From CAZMRF01 sp964568735 (GTDB taxonomy: Bacteria > Acidobacteriota > Polarisedimenticolia > JACPZX01), in NCBI GenBank assembly GCA_964568735.1, contig CAZMRF010000080.1:1-15537 (forward strand): DNA of 15,537 nucleotides. Reading direction: 5' to 3'. The notes under the pieces were generated by a model. The model had not been told where the DNA came from. It saw nothing but the letters and a program-made list of their open reading frames with translations, and searched no databases. Positions 8,012-15,537 of this stretch are shown here, piece after piece (the stretch's first letter is position 1; the number at the start of each line of letters is the position of its first letter). The translations under genes and the position numbers were made by a program.

Positions 8012-8461
8012 ATGCGCTCGAACTCTCTTCGCCGCTTCGCGGCGGCCGCCACGTTCCTTTTCCTGGTCACGGGTCCCGCCCTGACAGCCGACACGCCTCC
8101 CGCCCCTTCGGGCGCGTCGGGTGATCTCTGGGAAGTGACCTCCCGGATGTCGATGGAGGGAATGCCCACCGAGATGCCCGCGCAGAAGGTGCAGGTCTGC
8201 GCGCCCAAGGAATGGAAGGAGCCTCCGGGCGGGATGGACGAGAGGCAGAAGTGCGAGAGCTCCGACTTCAAGGTCGCCGGGCCGAAGGCCACGTGGAAGG
8301 TGCGCTGCGCGGGGCCACCGGAGATGACCGGCGAGGGAGAGATCACCCGCAACGGCGCCGACGCCTACACGGGGGCCCTCAAGTTCAGCTCCCCCCACGG
8401 TGCCATGACGATCAAGCTCGACGGCCGTCGCCTCGGCGATTGCGATCTCGGAAAGAAGTAG
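8012..8461 (+). CDS. exported DUF3617-type protein
   Basis: 149-residue secreted protein of unknown function. It has a standard signal peptide (basic MRSNSLRRF, hydrophobic core, likely cleavage after ALTA near residue 27). The mature part opens with a DLWEVTSRMSMEGMP motif, close to the GLWE-type opening of DUF3617 proteins, and keeps four cysteines (in VCAPKEW, KCESSDF, VRCAGPP and GDCDLGK) that could form two disulfides, with a GEGEITRNGADAYTG strand pair between them. The ATG at 8012 is chosen because the signal peptide begins there; a longer frame from 7949 lacks a sensible N-terminus. It is followed after 36 bases by the antiporter gene, so co-transcription is possible. Confidence 0.75.
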   Translation: MRSNSLRRFAAAATFLFLVTGPALTADTPPAPSGASGDLWEVTSRMSMEGMPTEMPAQKVQVCAPKEWKEPPGGMDERQKCESSDFKVAGPKATWKVRCAGPPEMTGEGEITRNGADAYTGALKFSSPHGAMTIKLDGRRLGDCDLGKK

Positions 8462-8497
8462 CGGGGCCCTTCCCAGCGGGTGATCTGAGAGCGCCGG

Positions 8498-10072
8498 ATG
8501 GATCTCCTCCCGACCCTCATCCTGATGCTCGGTGTCATCGGGGTGATGTCCTTCCTCGCGCAGAAGGTCGCGATCCCGGCACCGGTGCTTCTTGCGGTCG
8601 CGGGTGTGATCTGGTCGCTGATCCCGTCGCTTCCCGCGCTCGAGATCGCGCCCGAGGTGATCCTCTCGGTCTTCCTTCCTCCGCTGCTCTATGCCGACGC
8701 CTGGGCGGCGTCGTGGATCGACTTCCGGCGCTGGCTGCGGCCGATCCTCCAGCTCGCGGTCGGGCTCGTGGGCTTCACGATCTTCGCGGTCGGGCTGGTC
8801 GCCCACTGGGCCATGCCCTCACTACCCTGGGGCGTCTGCTTCCTGCTCGGCGCCATCGTCTCACCGACTGACACCGTCGCCGTCCACGTCGTGCTCGAGC
8901 GGCTGCGGGTGCCGCGACGCTTCACCGCGATCATCGGCGGCGAGAGCCTGGTCAACGACGCGACGGGGCTCCTCGGCGTCGGGCTGGCGACCGTCGTGGT
9001 GCTGACAGGGGTCTTCCAGGCGGGCCAGATCGCCTCGAGCTTCGCGCGGATCGCCGGGGTGGGCATCGCGATCGGGGCCGCTGTCGGCCTCCTCGCGGCC
9101 ACGGTCAACTACCTCGTTCGCGGCACGCACGTGTTGTTCACCTTGTCGCTCGTAGCCCCCTACGCCTCCTACTACCTGGCCGAGCATGCCGGAGCCTCCG
9201 GCGTCCTGGCAGCGGTGATCGCGGGGTTCGTGGCGTCCTGGCGGCTGCACTACATCGCACCGGAGAGCCGAGTCGAGCTCTACTCCTCGTGGGACCAGCT
9301 CGCGTTCATGCTGAACGCCCTGATGTTCCTCTACGTCGGGCTGGAGGCGCCGCATCGCCTGAAGCTGGCGATCGAGACGGTTCCGGGAGTCATCGGCAGC
9401 GCATTCCTCGTCAGCGCGGCGGTCATCCTGGCCCGCTTCGTCTGGATCGTCCCCGGCGCCTACATCCCTCTCTGGCTCTCGTCGCGGATCCGGCACCATG
9501 AAGGCGGCTATCCCCCCTTCCGCGCCGTGATGCTGGCGTCGTGGTGCGGCGTGCGCGGCGCCGTCTCCCTGGCGGCGGCGCTGTCGTTGCCCCTGACGCT
9601 CCTCGACGGCACGCCCTTCCCCGGCCGCGCCGAGATCATCGCGTGCAGCCTCGTCGTGATCCTGGTGACGCTCGTCGGCCAGGGAGTGACACTCCTCCCG
9701 TTGGTGCGCTGGCTCGGACTGTCCGATGTCGACCCGTCGGATGCCGAGGTGCGACGGGCACGCGAGACCATGCTCGCGGCCGGAATCGAGCGCCTCGACG
9801 CCTATTGCACGGAAGAGAGCTGCCCCCTCGCCGTCTACCGATTGCGCGACGCGATGTCGGATCAGCTCGAGTCTCTGCAAGCCGACGACGCGGTGGCGCA
9901 GACCCAGGCCCTGCAACGGCTTGCGGTCGCCGGCGACGTGCGACGTGCCGTCTATCAGGCGCAGACCGACGCGCTCCTGGCGCTTCGCGACCAGGGGGTC
10001 GTCAACGACAGGGTCCACCAATTTCTCCAAATCGATCTCGACCGCGCCAACGCCGATCTGCGGGCAGGGTGA
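8498..10072 (+). CDS. Na+/H+ antiporter, CPA1 (NhaP/YjcE-like) family
   Basis: 524-residue inner-membrane antiporter that exchanges cytoplasmic Na+ (or K+) for protons, giving salt and pH homeostasis. About twelve hydrophobic segments fill residues 1-410. The family motifs are present: FLPPLLYADAW (about 60-70), GAIVSPTDTVAV (118-129), which contributes to the ion path, and GESLVNDATGL with the Asn-Asp pair N153-D154 expected at the transport site of electroneutral CPA1 exchangers. A charged helical tail of about 110 residues follows, as in YjcE-type members, and may regulate activity. Length matches the family. A purine-rich TGAGAG lies about ten bases before the ATG. ettA starts 62 bases downstream on the same strand. 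Ion specificity cannot be read from sequence. Confidence 0.92.
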   Translation: MDLLPTLILMLGVIGVMSFLAQKVAIPAPVLLAVAGVIWSLIPSLPALEIAPEVILSVFLPPLLYADAWAASWIDFRRWLRPILQLAVGLVGFTIFAVGLVAHWAMPSLPWGVCFLLGAIVSPTDTVAVHVVLERLRVPRRFTAIIGGESLVNDATGLLGVGLATVVVLTGVFQAGQIASSFARIAGVGIAIGAAVGLLAATVNYLVRGTHVLFTLSLVAPYASYYLAEHAGASGVLAAVIAGFVASWRLHYIAPESRVELYSSWDQLAFMLNALMFLYVGLEAPHRLKLAIETVPGVIGSAFLVSAAVILARFVWIVPGAYIPLWLSSRIRHHEGGYPPFRAVMLASWCGVRGAVSLAAALSLPLTLLDGTPFPGRAEIIACSLVVILVTLVGQGVTLLPLVRWLGLSDVDPSDAEVRRARETMLAAGIERLDAYCTEESCPLAVYRLRDAMSDQLESLQADDAVAQTQALQRLAVAGDVRRAVYQAQTDALLALRDQGVVNDRVHQFLQIDLDRANADLRAG

Positions 10073-10133
10073 AGCGTATACACTGAAGGCGTCCCGACGT
10101 CACTCGCGCCCACCTCCAACAATCAGGGGAACG

Positions 10134-11810
<1,677 letters not shown>

Positions 11811-11813
<3 letters not shown>

Positions 11814-11869
11814 CGATCACGGCCCGCAGCCCTGTCAGCCCTCGGATGCGCGGCGCCTGCTGATCGTCA
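11811..11869. repeat. 9-bp inverted repeat spanning the convergent stop codons
   Basis: TGACGATCA (11811-11819) and TGATCGTCA (11861-11869) are exact reverse complements, 41 bases apart. The left arm begins with the ettA TGA, and the right arm ends with the stop codon (read TGA on the minus strand) of the small exported-protein gene. A further GCAG/CTGC pair lies inside at 11826-11829 and 11857-11860. It could form a shared terminator for the two convergent genes, but there is no T tract. Confidence 0.45.
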
Positions 11870-12217
11870 GGACTGAGATTCGCAGCTCACCTGCTCGGCG
11901 TCGGAGCTGCTCAGAGTCTCGCCTGATCCCAGAGTGTGGCTGACGATATCGACGATGGTCCCATCGCCGATCTTCACGACACGCGGGATCGTCACGACTC
12001 GCGAATCTCCAGATGCCGAGGACACCGTGAGGAGAAGGCTGTACTCGATCCGTGCGTTCGTGGCATCCGTGCTCACCGTGACCTCGAAATGCAGCACGGA
12101 CTCCTCCTGGCTCGTGAGATCGACCTCGAAGTTTGCCGTGCACTCCTCCGCGCCGTACCCGGGAAGAACCGCCGCCAGAACGACGAGAAACCCCGTGAAA
12201 GCCGAGACACTACGCAT
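11867..12217 (-). CDS. small exported protein of unknown function
   Basis: 116-residue protein with a clear Sec signal peptide (MRSVSAFTGFLVVLAAVLPG, probable cleavage after GYGA near residue 23). The mature part is rich in Ser, Thr and Val and alternates like beta strands. It has two cysteines, one four residues after the likely cleavage site (EECTANF) and one near the C-terminus (VSCESQS), which could join the ends by a disulfide. The start at 12217 is fixed by AGGAGG (12224-12229) with six-base spacing. A TAGAAT at 12241-12246 inside a small dyad (GTGAT/ATCAC) could be a -10 element on this strand. Much longer upstream reading in this frame is antisense to the cytochrome gene and is rejected. 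It lies between two copies of the ettA 3' end and may be a newly inserted cassette. Confidence 0.75.
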   Translation of the reverse strand: MRSVSAFTGFLVVLAAVLPGYGAEECTANFEVDLTSQEESVLHFEVTVSTDATNARIEYSLLLTVSSASGDSRVVTIPRVVKIGDGTIVDIVSHTLGSGETLSSSDAEQVSCESQS

Positions 12218-12223
12218 TCCACA

Positions 12224-12229
12224 CCTCCT
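12224..12229 (-). promoter_or_regulatory. strong ribosome-binding site AGGAGG of the small exported-protein gene
   Basis: Perfect Shine-Dalgarno core on the minus strand, six bases before the ATG at 12217. It fixes the start within a reading frame that would otherwise run on for over 1,100 bases. Confidence 0.8.
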
Positions 12230-12257
12230 GAGGATGCGTGATTCTATCACCCTGCGT

Positions 12258-12325
12258 GCTCCCGGAAGGGGTCCGACGCCGGCCAGCCGCACAGGATCAC
12301 GCACGAGAAGCTGACAAGGGGATGA
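12258..12325 (+). repeat. ettA 3'-end direct repeat, copy B (orphan tail)
   Basis: Read in the ettA frame it gives SRKGSDAGQPHRITHEKLTR then G and a stop, against SRKGPDADQPHRIRYKKLTR G stop in ettA. Reading frame, length and stop codon are all kept. Similarity begins sharply near 12258, just upstream of the exported-protein gene's leader, and stops at the TGA. No other part of a second ettA is present. Confidence 0.85.
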
Positions 12326-12532
12326 GATCGGGTCGAAGTGGATCAGCGGCACTCGCTCACCGGATTCCGGGGATGGTCCTGATCGTGGCGAAGAGGTGGA
12401 ACGGATTCGACTCCCGCCGCGGCTATCGCCACACTGCCGGCATGATCTAGACTCCAGCATCTCGGGCCGGTGGAGGCATATCCACGCGCTGAGACCCGGC
12501 AACCTGCGCCCGTGAGGGAGATGGTTCGCCTC

Positions 12533-14599
12533 ATGGAGAGCTTCAGCCGCCCGCTCCCCCGTCGTCTCACGGCTGCCGCCTTCGCGCCCGTCCTCCTCGT
12601 TTTTCTCGCTGCCGCAGGCTGCAGAGGAGACAGTTTCTCCGGCTACCGCAACATCGATCCGGCCGTCGGCTACGTCGGCGATGCGAAGTGCGCCTCCTGC
12701 CACCCCCAGCAGGCGGCCTCCTTCCCGGGCACTGCGATGGGCCGCTCCTTCTCGGATGCCGCAACGCTGCTGCGCGACGGCAGGCTCGCCATCCCGGAGG
12801 GAGGAGTCTCCTTCCTCCACGAGAAGAGCCGCAGCCGCTACCGCATCGACGTCATGGAAGGCCGCATGGTGCAGACGGAGATCCGCCTCGACGATCTGGG
12901 AAATGAAGTCTTCACGGACGCGCGTACCGTCGACTACGTGCTGGGCTCCGGAGATCGAGGCGCGACCTTTCTCATGCTCCGGGGGAACCGCCTCTACGAA
13001 GCGCCCGTCGCCTTCCGGCCCCGCAGAGACGGCTGGGGAATGGCCGCCGGCTACGACCAGGCCGATCAACTCCGCTTCACGAGGCCCGTCACTGGACCCT
13101 GCCTCTTCTGCCACACCAACCGTGCCTCGTACGTGGAGGGGACACTGAACGAGTATGACGAGCCGTTGTTCGATGGCATGGCCATCGGCTGCGAGCGCTG
13201 TCACGGCCCCGGCGCCCTCCACGCGGACGAGCGCAGCCGGGAGCAGCCTCTCGATCCGGGACTTGACACGAGCATCGTCAACCCGAAGCGCCTGCCAGCC
13301 GCCCTGCGCGACAGCGTCTGCTTTCAGTGCCACCTCCAGGGCACTGTGAGGGTGCGGAAGGCCGGCGCCCCTCTCTACGGCTTCCGCCCGGGGCTTCCGC
13401 TATCCGACTTCTTCGCGGTCTTCCATGACCGGTCGGCCTCCGCAGGCGGCGCGTCATCGCAGCCCGGGAGCAGCCTCGAGGTCGTCAGCCACGTCGAACG
13501 GCTCCGCCTCAGCCGCTGCTGGAAGGCGAGCGACGGCCGGATCCACTGCCTCACATGCCACGACCCCCACCGTACGCCTCACGGCGAGGAGGCCGCAGCC
13601 CAGTACAGGGCCGCCTGCCTCACCTGTCACCGGATGGAGGATCTCAGCCGAGTCGGAGAGCCGGACAGCGGCCCGCACTCGGGACTGGCCCCTCTCGACT
13701 GCGCAGGCTGTCACATGTCGAAGCTGCCCCCCACCGACGCCCCCCACACTCTCTTCACGGACCACCTGATCGCGCGCCGGCCGCCGGTGATCGAGAAGGA
13801 GACGGGAGGTCACCCCGGAAGCGAGATCACCCTCGTGAACTTCCTGGAGGGAGAGAGGGGGGCTTCGCGGGACCTCGGCGTGGCCTACTTCGTCGCGGCC
13901 GAGGACCCGTATGCGACGAGGTTCTATGAGATGGGCAGATCGATCCTCGAGCCGCTCCTGCCCGCGCTTCAGGAAGACGGCGCCGCCCTTCGCGTGATGG
14001 TCGAACACTACCTGTCCTCGGGAGAGGACTTGCGGGCCGTGCCGCTGCTGGAGCGGCTCGTCCAGATCGCCCCGCAGACGTCCGAGTTCAAGGTGGAGCT
14101 GGCCCGGGCGAGGCGCAGATCAGGCGACCGCGAGGGGGCGCTCGCCATGGCCCGCCAGGCCGTGGAGGAGGATGGGGATCTGGCCCAGGCACGCCTCACT
14201 CTGGGGGACATCTGGCTCGACGCGGGAGAAATGGAACGAGCCGAGAAGGAGCAGCGCGAAGCCACAAGGCTCGATCCCTCGCTGGCGCCCGCCTGGCTGC
14301 AGCTCGGGAGCATCCATCTACGCAAGGAGGACAACGCGGCCGCGGAGATGTTTTTTTCCACCGCCCTCATCCTCGACCCCTCGCTCATCCGGGCCCGGCT
14401 GGGAAAGGCGCAGGCTCTTCTTGCCCAGGCAGACACCGACGGGGCGATCCACGAGTTGCAGCTCGCCCTGCGGGACGCGCAGGACAGTCGCACGCAAGGG
14501 GCGGTCAGGGTTCAGCTCGCGAAGGTCCTGCTGGCCGCCGGCCGGAGCGACGAGGCCGCTCATGCGCGCGCCACGGGAGCAGACAGGAGGCCGCCTTGA
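12533..14599 (+). CDS. heptaheme c-type cytochrome with C-terminal TPR domain
   Basis: 688-residue exported electron-transfer protein. The N-terminus is a signal sequence (basic RPLPRR, hydrophobic LLVFLAAAGC); Cys30 could be lipidated, but the lipobox is imperfect. Seven CXXCH haem sites follow at about residues 53, 190, 220, 263, 339, 361 and 389 (CASCH, CLFCH, CERCH, CFQCH, CLTCH, CLTCH, CAGCH), a spacing like cytochrome c554/doubled-CXXCH proteins. Residues from about 475 to 680 form TPR-like helical repeats that probably bind a partner. The protein should work in the periplasm or at the outer membrane; donor and acceptor are unknown. I prefer the ATG at 12533 because the signal peptide starts there. 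AGGGAG lies rather far upstream (12 bases); GTG 12470 and ATG 12521 are alternatives. A relic gene overlaps its stop. Confidence 0.9.
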   Translation: MESFSRPLPRRLTAAAFAPVLLVFLAAAGCRGDSFSGYRNIDPAVGYVGDAKCASCHPQQAASFPGTAMGRSFSDAATLLRDGRLAIPEGGVSFLHEKSRSRYRIDVMEGRMVQTEIRLDDLGNEVFTDARTVDYVLGSGDRGATFLMLRGNRLYEAPVAFRPRRDGWGMAAGYDQADQLRFTRPVTGPCLFCHTNRASYVEGTLNEYDEPLFDGMAIGCERCHGPGALHADERSREQPLDPGLDTSIVNPKRLPAALRDSVCFQCHLQGTVRVRKAGAPLYGFRPGLPLSDFFAVFHDRSASAGGASSQPGSSLEVVSHVERLRLSRCWKASDGRIHCLTCHDPHRTPHGEEAAAQYRAACLTCHRMEDLSRVGEPDSGPHSGLAPLDCAGCHMSKLPPTDAPHTLFTDHLIARRPPVIEKETGGHPGSEITLVNFLEGERGASRDLGVAYFVAAEDPYATRFYEMGRSILEPLLPALQEDGAALRVMVEHYLSSGEDLRAVPLLERLVQIAPQTSEFKVELARARRRSGDREGALAMARQAVEEDGDLAQARLTLGDIWLDAGEMERAEKEQREATRLDPSLAPAWLQLGSIHLRKEDNAAAEMFFSTALILDPSLIRARLGKAQALLAQADTDGAIHELQLALRDAQDSRTQGAVRVQLAKVLLAAGRSDEAAHARATGADRRPP
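14585..14590 (+). promoter_or_regulatory. ribosome-binding site AGGAGG for a TTG start overlapping the cytochrome stop
   Basis: A perfect Shine-Dalgarno core inside the last codons of the cytochrome gene, five bases before the TTG at 14596. The start and the upstream stop overlap as TTGA, a sign of translational coupling. It shows that a gene really began here even though the gene is now broken. Confidence 0.6.
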
Positions 14600-14885
14600 A
14601 CATCAAGCTCACCCTGTTCGTCGCCCTGATCCTCCACGCTGCAAGCCCGGCGCTCCCTCTGCCGGGGCGTGCGTTTTTCTACTTCGTCGCCGCCGTGAAT
14701 CCGAATCGTCACCGCGGGGGACGTGGACACCGACGACATCTTCCTCACCGCGGGCAACAGCTTCGCCGACGGCGGGCCACGCCATGCGCTCCTTCGACCA
14801 GGAGCCGGGCACGATCGTCGGCAAGGCCCTGGAACCCCTCGAATCGGGGACGAGCGTCATCAAGGTCCTCGTCATGCTCCGCTGA
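14596..14885 (+). pseudogene. relic of an exported protein: signal peptide joined to a C-terminal tail in other frames
   Basis: The frame from the TTG start reads as a signal peptide (NIKLTLFVALILHAASPALP) and then dissolves into Arg-rich nonsense after about residue 37. A second frame (about 14707-14775) gives VTAGDVDTDDIFLTAGNSFADGG. A third (about 14777-14885) gives GHAMRSFDQEPGTIVGKALE, then PLESGTSVIKVLVMLR and the stop. The last piece resembles the conserved C-terminal end of large bacterial repeat or tail-fibre-like proteins, as I recall them. Removing one G from the GGG at 14774-14776 joins the second and third parts; the first join near 14697-14706 needs another shift or marks an internal deletion. 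The gene was coupled to the cytochrome gene and is now probably non-functional. Confidence 0.6.
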
Positions 14886-14940
14886 GCCCCGGCGGACCCT
14901 GGACCCGCGCGCCCGTTGCCGAAGCACCGTGGAGCGCGCC

Positions 14941-15537
14941 CTAGAAGTGGGTGCCGGGAGCTTCGTGCCCCGTCCGCGCGACGTACTCCACGTAGGGTCC
15001 CGGGTAGACGTGGGGCTGGGCATCTGTACCGCTCTCACCGCCCAGCTCCAGCACGCGCGTGCCGAGGCCGCGGAGGAAGGTGCGATCGTGCGAGACGAAG
15101 ATCATGGTGCCCTGGAAGGATTGGAGCGACTCCACCAGCATCTCCTTCGTCGCCAGGTCCAGATGATTGGTGGGCTCGTCGAGGACGAGGAGGTTCGGCG
15201 TGTCGAAGAGAAGGCGCGCCATCGCGAGGCGTGACTTCTCGCCTCCTGAAAGCGCCCGGATGCTCTTGTCCACATCGTCGCCGGTGAACTGAAAGGCACC
15301 GGCCAGCGACCGGATGACGCCGATACCCTCGAGCGGGAAATCGGCGCTGAGCTGCTCGAAGACGGTGAGATCGGGGTTCAGCACGTCGAGCGACTGCTGG
15401 GCGAAATACCCCATCTTGAGGCTGGCCCCCAGACGGACCTCGCCCGAGTCCGGCTCGAGCGCGCCTGAGATGATCTTGAGGAGCGTCGTCTTGCCGGCGC
15501 CGGTTCTGCCAATGGCGGCCCGTCGCTCCCCACGCCG
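14941..15537 (-). CDS. ABC-F family ATPase, C-terminal part (5' end outside window)
   Basis: The visible 198 residues are the second nucleotide-binding domain of a soluble ABC-F protein, a family that acts on the ribosome. Reading from the window edge, it shows Walker A GRTGAGKTT (15510 down to 15484), a GYFAQQ Q-loop, signature LSGGEKSRLAMARLL, Walker B LLVLDEPTNHLD and the switch FVSHDRTFL. It ends with a YPGPYVEYV motif typical of ABC-F C-termini. The frame stays open to the end of the window, so the ATG at 15414 is internal. It differs from EttA in sequence and has no EttA-style tail, so it is a second paralogue (Uup/YbiT-like or another subgroup; not resolvable from this part). It converges on the relic gene with a 55-base gap. 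Confidence 0.92.
   Translation of the reverse strand, partial: RRGERRAAIGRTGAGKTTLLKIISGALEPDSGEVRLGASLKMGYFAQQSLDVLNPDLTVFEQLSADFPLEGIGVIRSLAGAFQFTGDDVDKSIRALSGGEKSRLAMARLLFDTPNLLVLDEPTNHLDLATKEMLVESLQSFQGTMIFVSHDRTFLRGLGTRVLELGGESGTDAQPHVYPGPYVEYVARTGHEAPGTHF

Noticed and set aside
7394..8806. 470-codon minus-strand open frame over the small anchored protein and DUF3617-type genes
   Set aside because: Arg/His/Asp-rich low-complexity translation with no motif, opposite genes with convincing signal peptides and ribosome-binding sites.
8861..10030. 389-codon minus-strand open frame opposite the antiporter
   Set aside because: The sense strand has antiporter motifs and membrane helices; the antisense product is a charged shadow.
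9726..10133. N-terminal extension of the ettA frame
   Set aside because: It overlaps the antiporter in another frame, reads as Arg/Ser-rich nonsense, and the ATG at 10134 has a good ribosome-binding site and gives the normal EttA length.
12400..12425. TTCGACTCC stretch resembling a tRNA T-loop next to the ettA-tail repeat, considered as an attachment-site tRNA
   Set aside because: The flanking bases do not pair into a T-stem and no acceptor or anticodon arm could be found.
12218..13333. Long upstream extension of the small exported-protein frame
   Set aside because: This part is antisense to the cytochrome gene. The signal peptide and the AGGAGG fix the real start at 12217.

Overview
The window is GC-rich and compactly coded. 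Gene content (a Hanks-type kinase fused to a STAND-like ATPase, a multiheme c-type cytochrome with TPRs, a DUF3617-type protein, two ABC-F genes) suggests a soil or sediment bacterium of the Acidobacteriota or a similar high-GC, kinase-rich phylum. That placement is an inference from gene style; no rRNA or other marker gene is present.

Layout. (1) 3-5213, plus strand: the C-terminal 1,736 codons of one very large protein whose kinase N-lobe lies outside the window. It carries a kinase C-lobe, a P-loop STAND/AAA_16-type ATPase, a TPR-like helical linker and two tandem family-5 solute-binding (DppA/OppA-type) domains, with no visible signal peptide or membrane helix. This is the strongest candidate for an undescribed system: a cytosolic ligand-sensing kinase. 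(2) 5271-7455 is a patch of small, mostly damaged genes: a frameshifted ECF sigma factor with an intact two-helix membrane protein directly downstream, a frameshifted and 5'-truncated conserved hypothetical gene, and a LytTR response regulator that has lost the first half of its receiver domain. The last two meet head to head at what looks like a rearrangement breakpoint near 6865-6913. (3) 7553-11813, plus strand: a small membrane-anchored helical protein, a DUF3617-type exported protein, a CPA1-type Na+/H+ antiporter and ettA, with short gaps between the last three. (4) 11814-12325: a gene for a small exported protein on the minus strand, bracketed by the true 3' end of ettA and a diverged second copy of that 3' end. 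(5) 12533-14599: a heptaheme cytochrome c/TPR protein, followed by a TTG-started relic (14596-14885) that joins a signal peptide to the C-terminal end of another protein across two frame changes. (6) 14941-15537, minus strand: the C-terminal half of a second ABC-F ATPase that runs off the window.

The long genes are open over more than 11 kb, while the frame lesions fall only in small accessory genes. This favours genuine decay over random sequencing error, although single-base errors cannot be excluded without reads. No gene-free stretch exceeds 300 bases. The two largest gaps (6210-6413 and 12326-12532) hold, respectively, an 11-bp inverted repeat and nothing recognisable beyond the leader of the cytochrome gene. 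No tRNA, rRNA, CRISPR array, transposase or integrase was seen.
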